Of a DNA stretch of 6,478 nt, positions 6,407 to 6,478 are shown one piece after another. This DNA comes from Cryomorphaceae bacterium (lineage in GTDB: Bacteria > Bacteroidota > Bacteroidia > Flavobacteriales > BACL11), in assembly GCA_949531795.1 (NCBI GenBank), contig CATIQX010000215.1:1-6478 (forward strand), written 5' to 3'. The notes beneath the pieces were generated by a model that was not told the origin of the DNA, searched no databases, and was given only the letters and a program-made list of their open reading frames with translations. Numbering within the stretch: position 1 is the first letter of the stretch; every line of letters begins with the position of its first letter. A program made the position numbers and the translations under genes.

Positions 6407-6478
6407 TAGCCCGACGGAGAATCGAACTCCGGTTACATGGATGAAAACCATGCGTCCTAACCACTAGACGACCGGGCC
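6407..6478 (-). tRNA. tRNA-Glu (anticodon UUC)
   Basis: The 72 bases fold into a complete cloverleaf. The 7-pair acceptor stem GGCCCGG/TCGGGCT has G-U pairs at positions 1-72 and 7-66; the D stem is GTCT/GGAC; the anticodon stem is CATGG/CCATG with loop TTTTCAT, giving anticodon TTC; the variable loop is TAAC; the T stem is CGGAG/CTCCG with loop TTCGATT. The discriminator is A73 and CCA is not encoded (the genome continues CTA), so it must be added by nucleotidyltransferase. G1 coincides with the last base of the window, so the gene is complete but its promoter is outside. It decodes GAA and GAG. Confidence 0.96.

Noticed and set aside
6392..6451. 20-codon N-terminal extension of rpsT
   Set aside because: The extension reads through the tRNA-Glu gene and S20 homology begins exactly at MANHKS, so the ATG at 6391 is the true start.
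1..6478. Mobile element, CRISPR, toxin-antitoxin or defence system
   Set aside because: No transposase, integrase, spaced repeats or defence-type domains are visible; all large frames are housekeeping or common Bacteroidota families.

Overview
The window comes from an AT-rich Bacteroidota genome, most likely Flavobacteriia or a close relative. The evidence is the Bacteroidota style of every recognisable protein (PafA-type phosphatase with an 'SFSQ' signal-peptide end, a short AroB and AroA, a YjjG-type HAD protein, and a DUF-plus-NodB-like deacetylase), the lack of useful Shine-Dalgarno sequences, and one good match to the Bacteroidota promoter pattern TTG-N17-TAnnTTTG. It looks like ordinary chromosomal core sequence. 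I see no transposase, integrase, CRISPR array or phage gene.

Left half, + strand (1-3979): a chain of four genes with overlapping ends. It holds the C-terminal part of a small membrane protein of unknown function (cut by the window edge), a secreted alkaline phosphatase (PafA type), 3-dehydroquinate synthase (aroB, GTG start) and EPSP synthase (aroA). The junctions overlap by 4, 4 and 11 bases, so the genes are probably co-transcribed and translationally coupled. aroB and aroA are steps 2 and 6 of the shikimate pathway to chorismate.

Right half, - strand (6478 down to 3954): a tRNA-Glu(UUC) ends exactly at the window edge and is followed after 15 bases by rpsT (ribosomal protein S20), then a strong intrinsic terminator. 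The T-tract of that terminator runs directly into a putative promoter, whose -7 box lies only 4 bases before the ATG of a 437-residue NodB-like deacetylase, which suggests a leaderless mRNA. After it comes a 37-codon open frame that closely resembles the N-terminus of Bacteroidota uracil phosphoribosyltransferase (upp), with the other roughly 180 codons absent. Then comes a YjjG-like HAD phosphatase, whose 3' end overlaps the 3' end of aroA tail-to-tail by 26 bases.

The most notable observation is the upp remnant. It is squeezed between its neighbours with operon-like junctions (1 base after one stop; its own TAA overlaps the next ATG as TAATG). This suggests an internal deletion that removed a pyrimidine-salvage enzyme but kept translational continuity into the downstream, possibly pyrimidine-nucleotide-acting, phosphatase. 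No stretch longer than 300 bases lacks a gene. I found no evidence for an entirely new multi-gene system.
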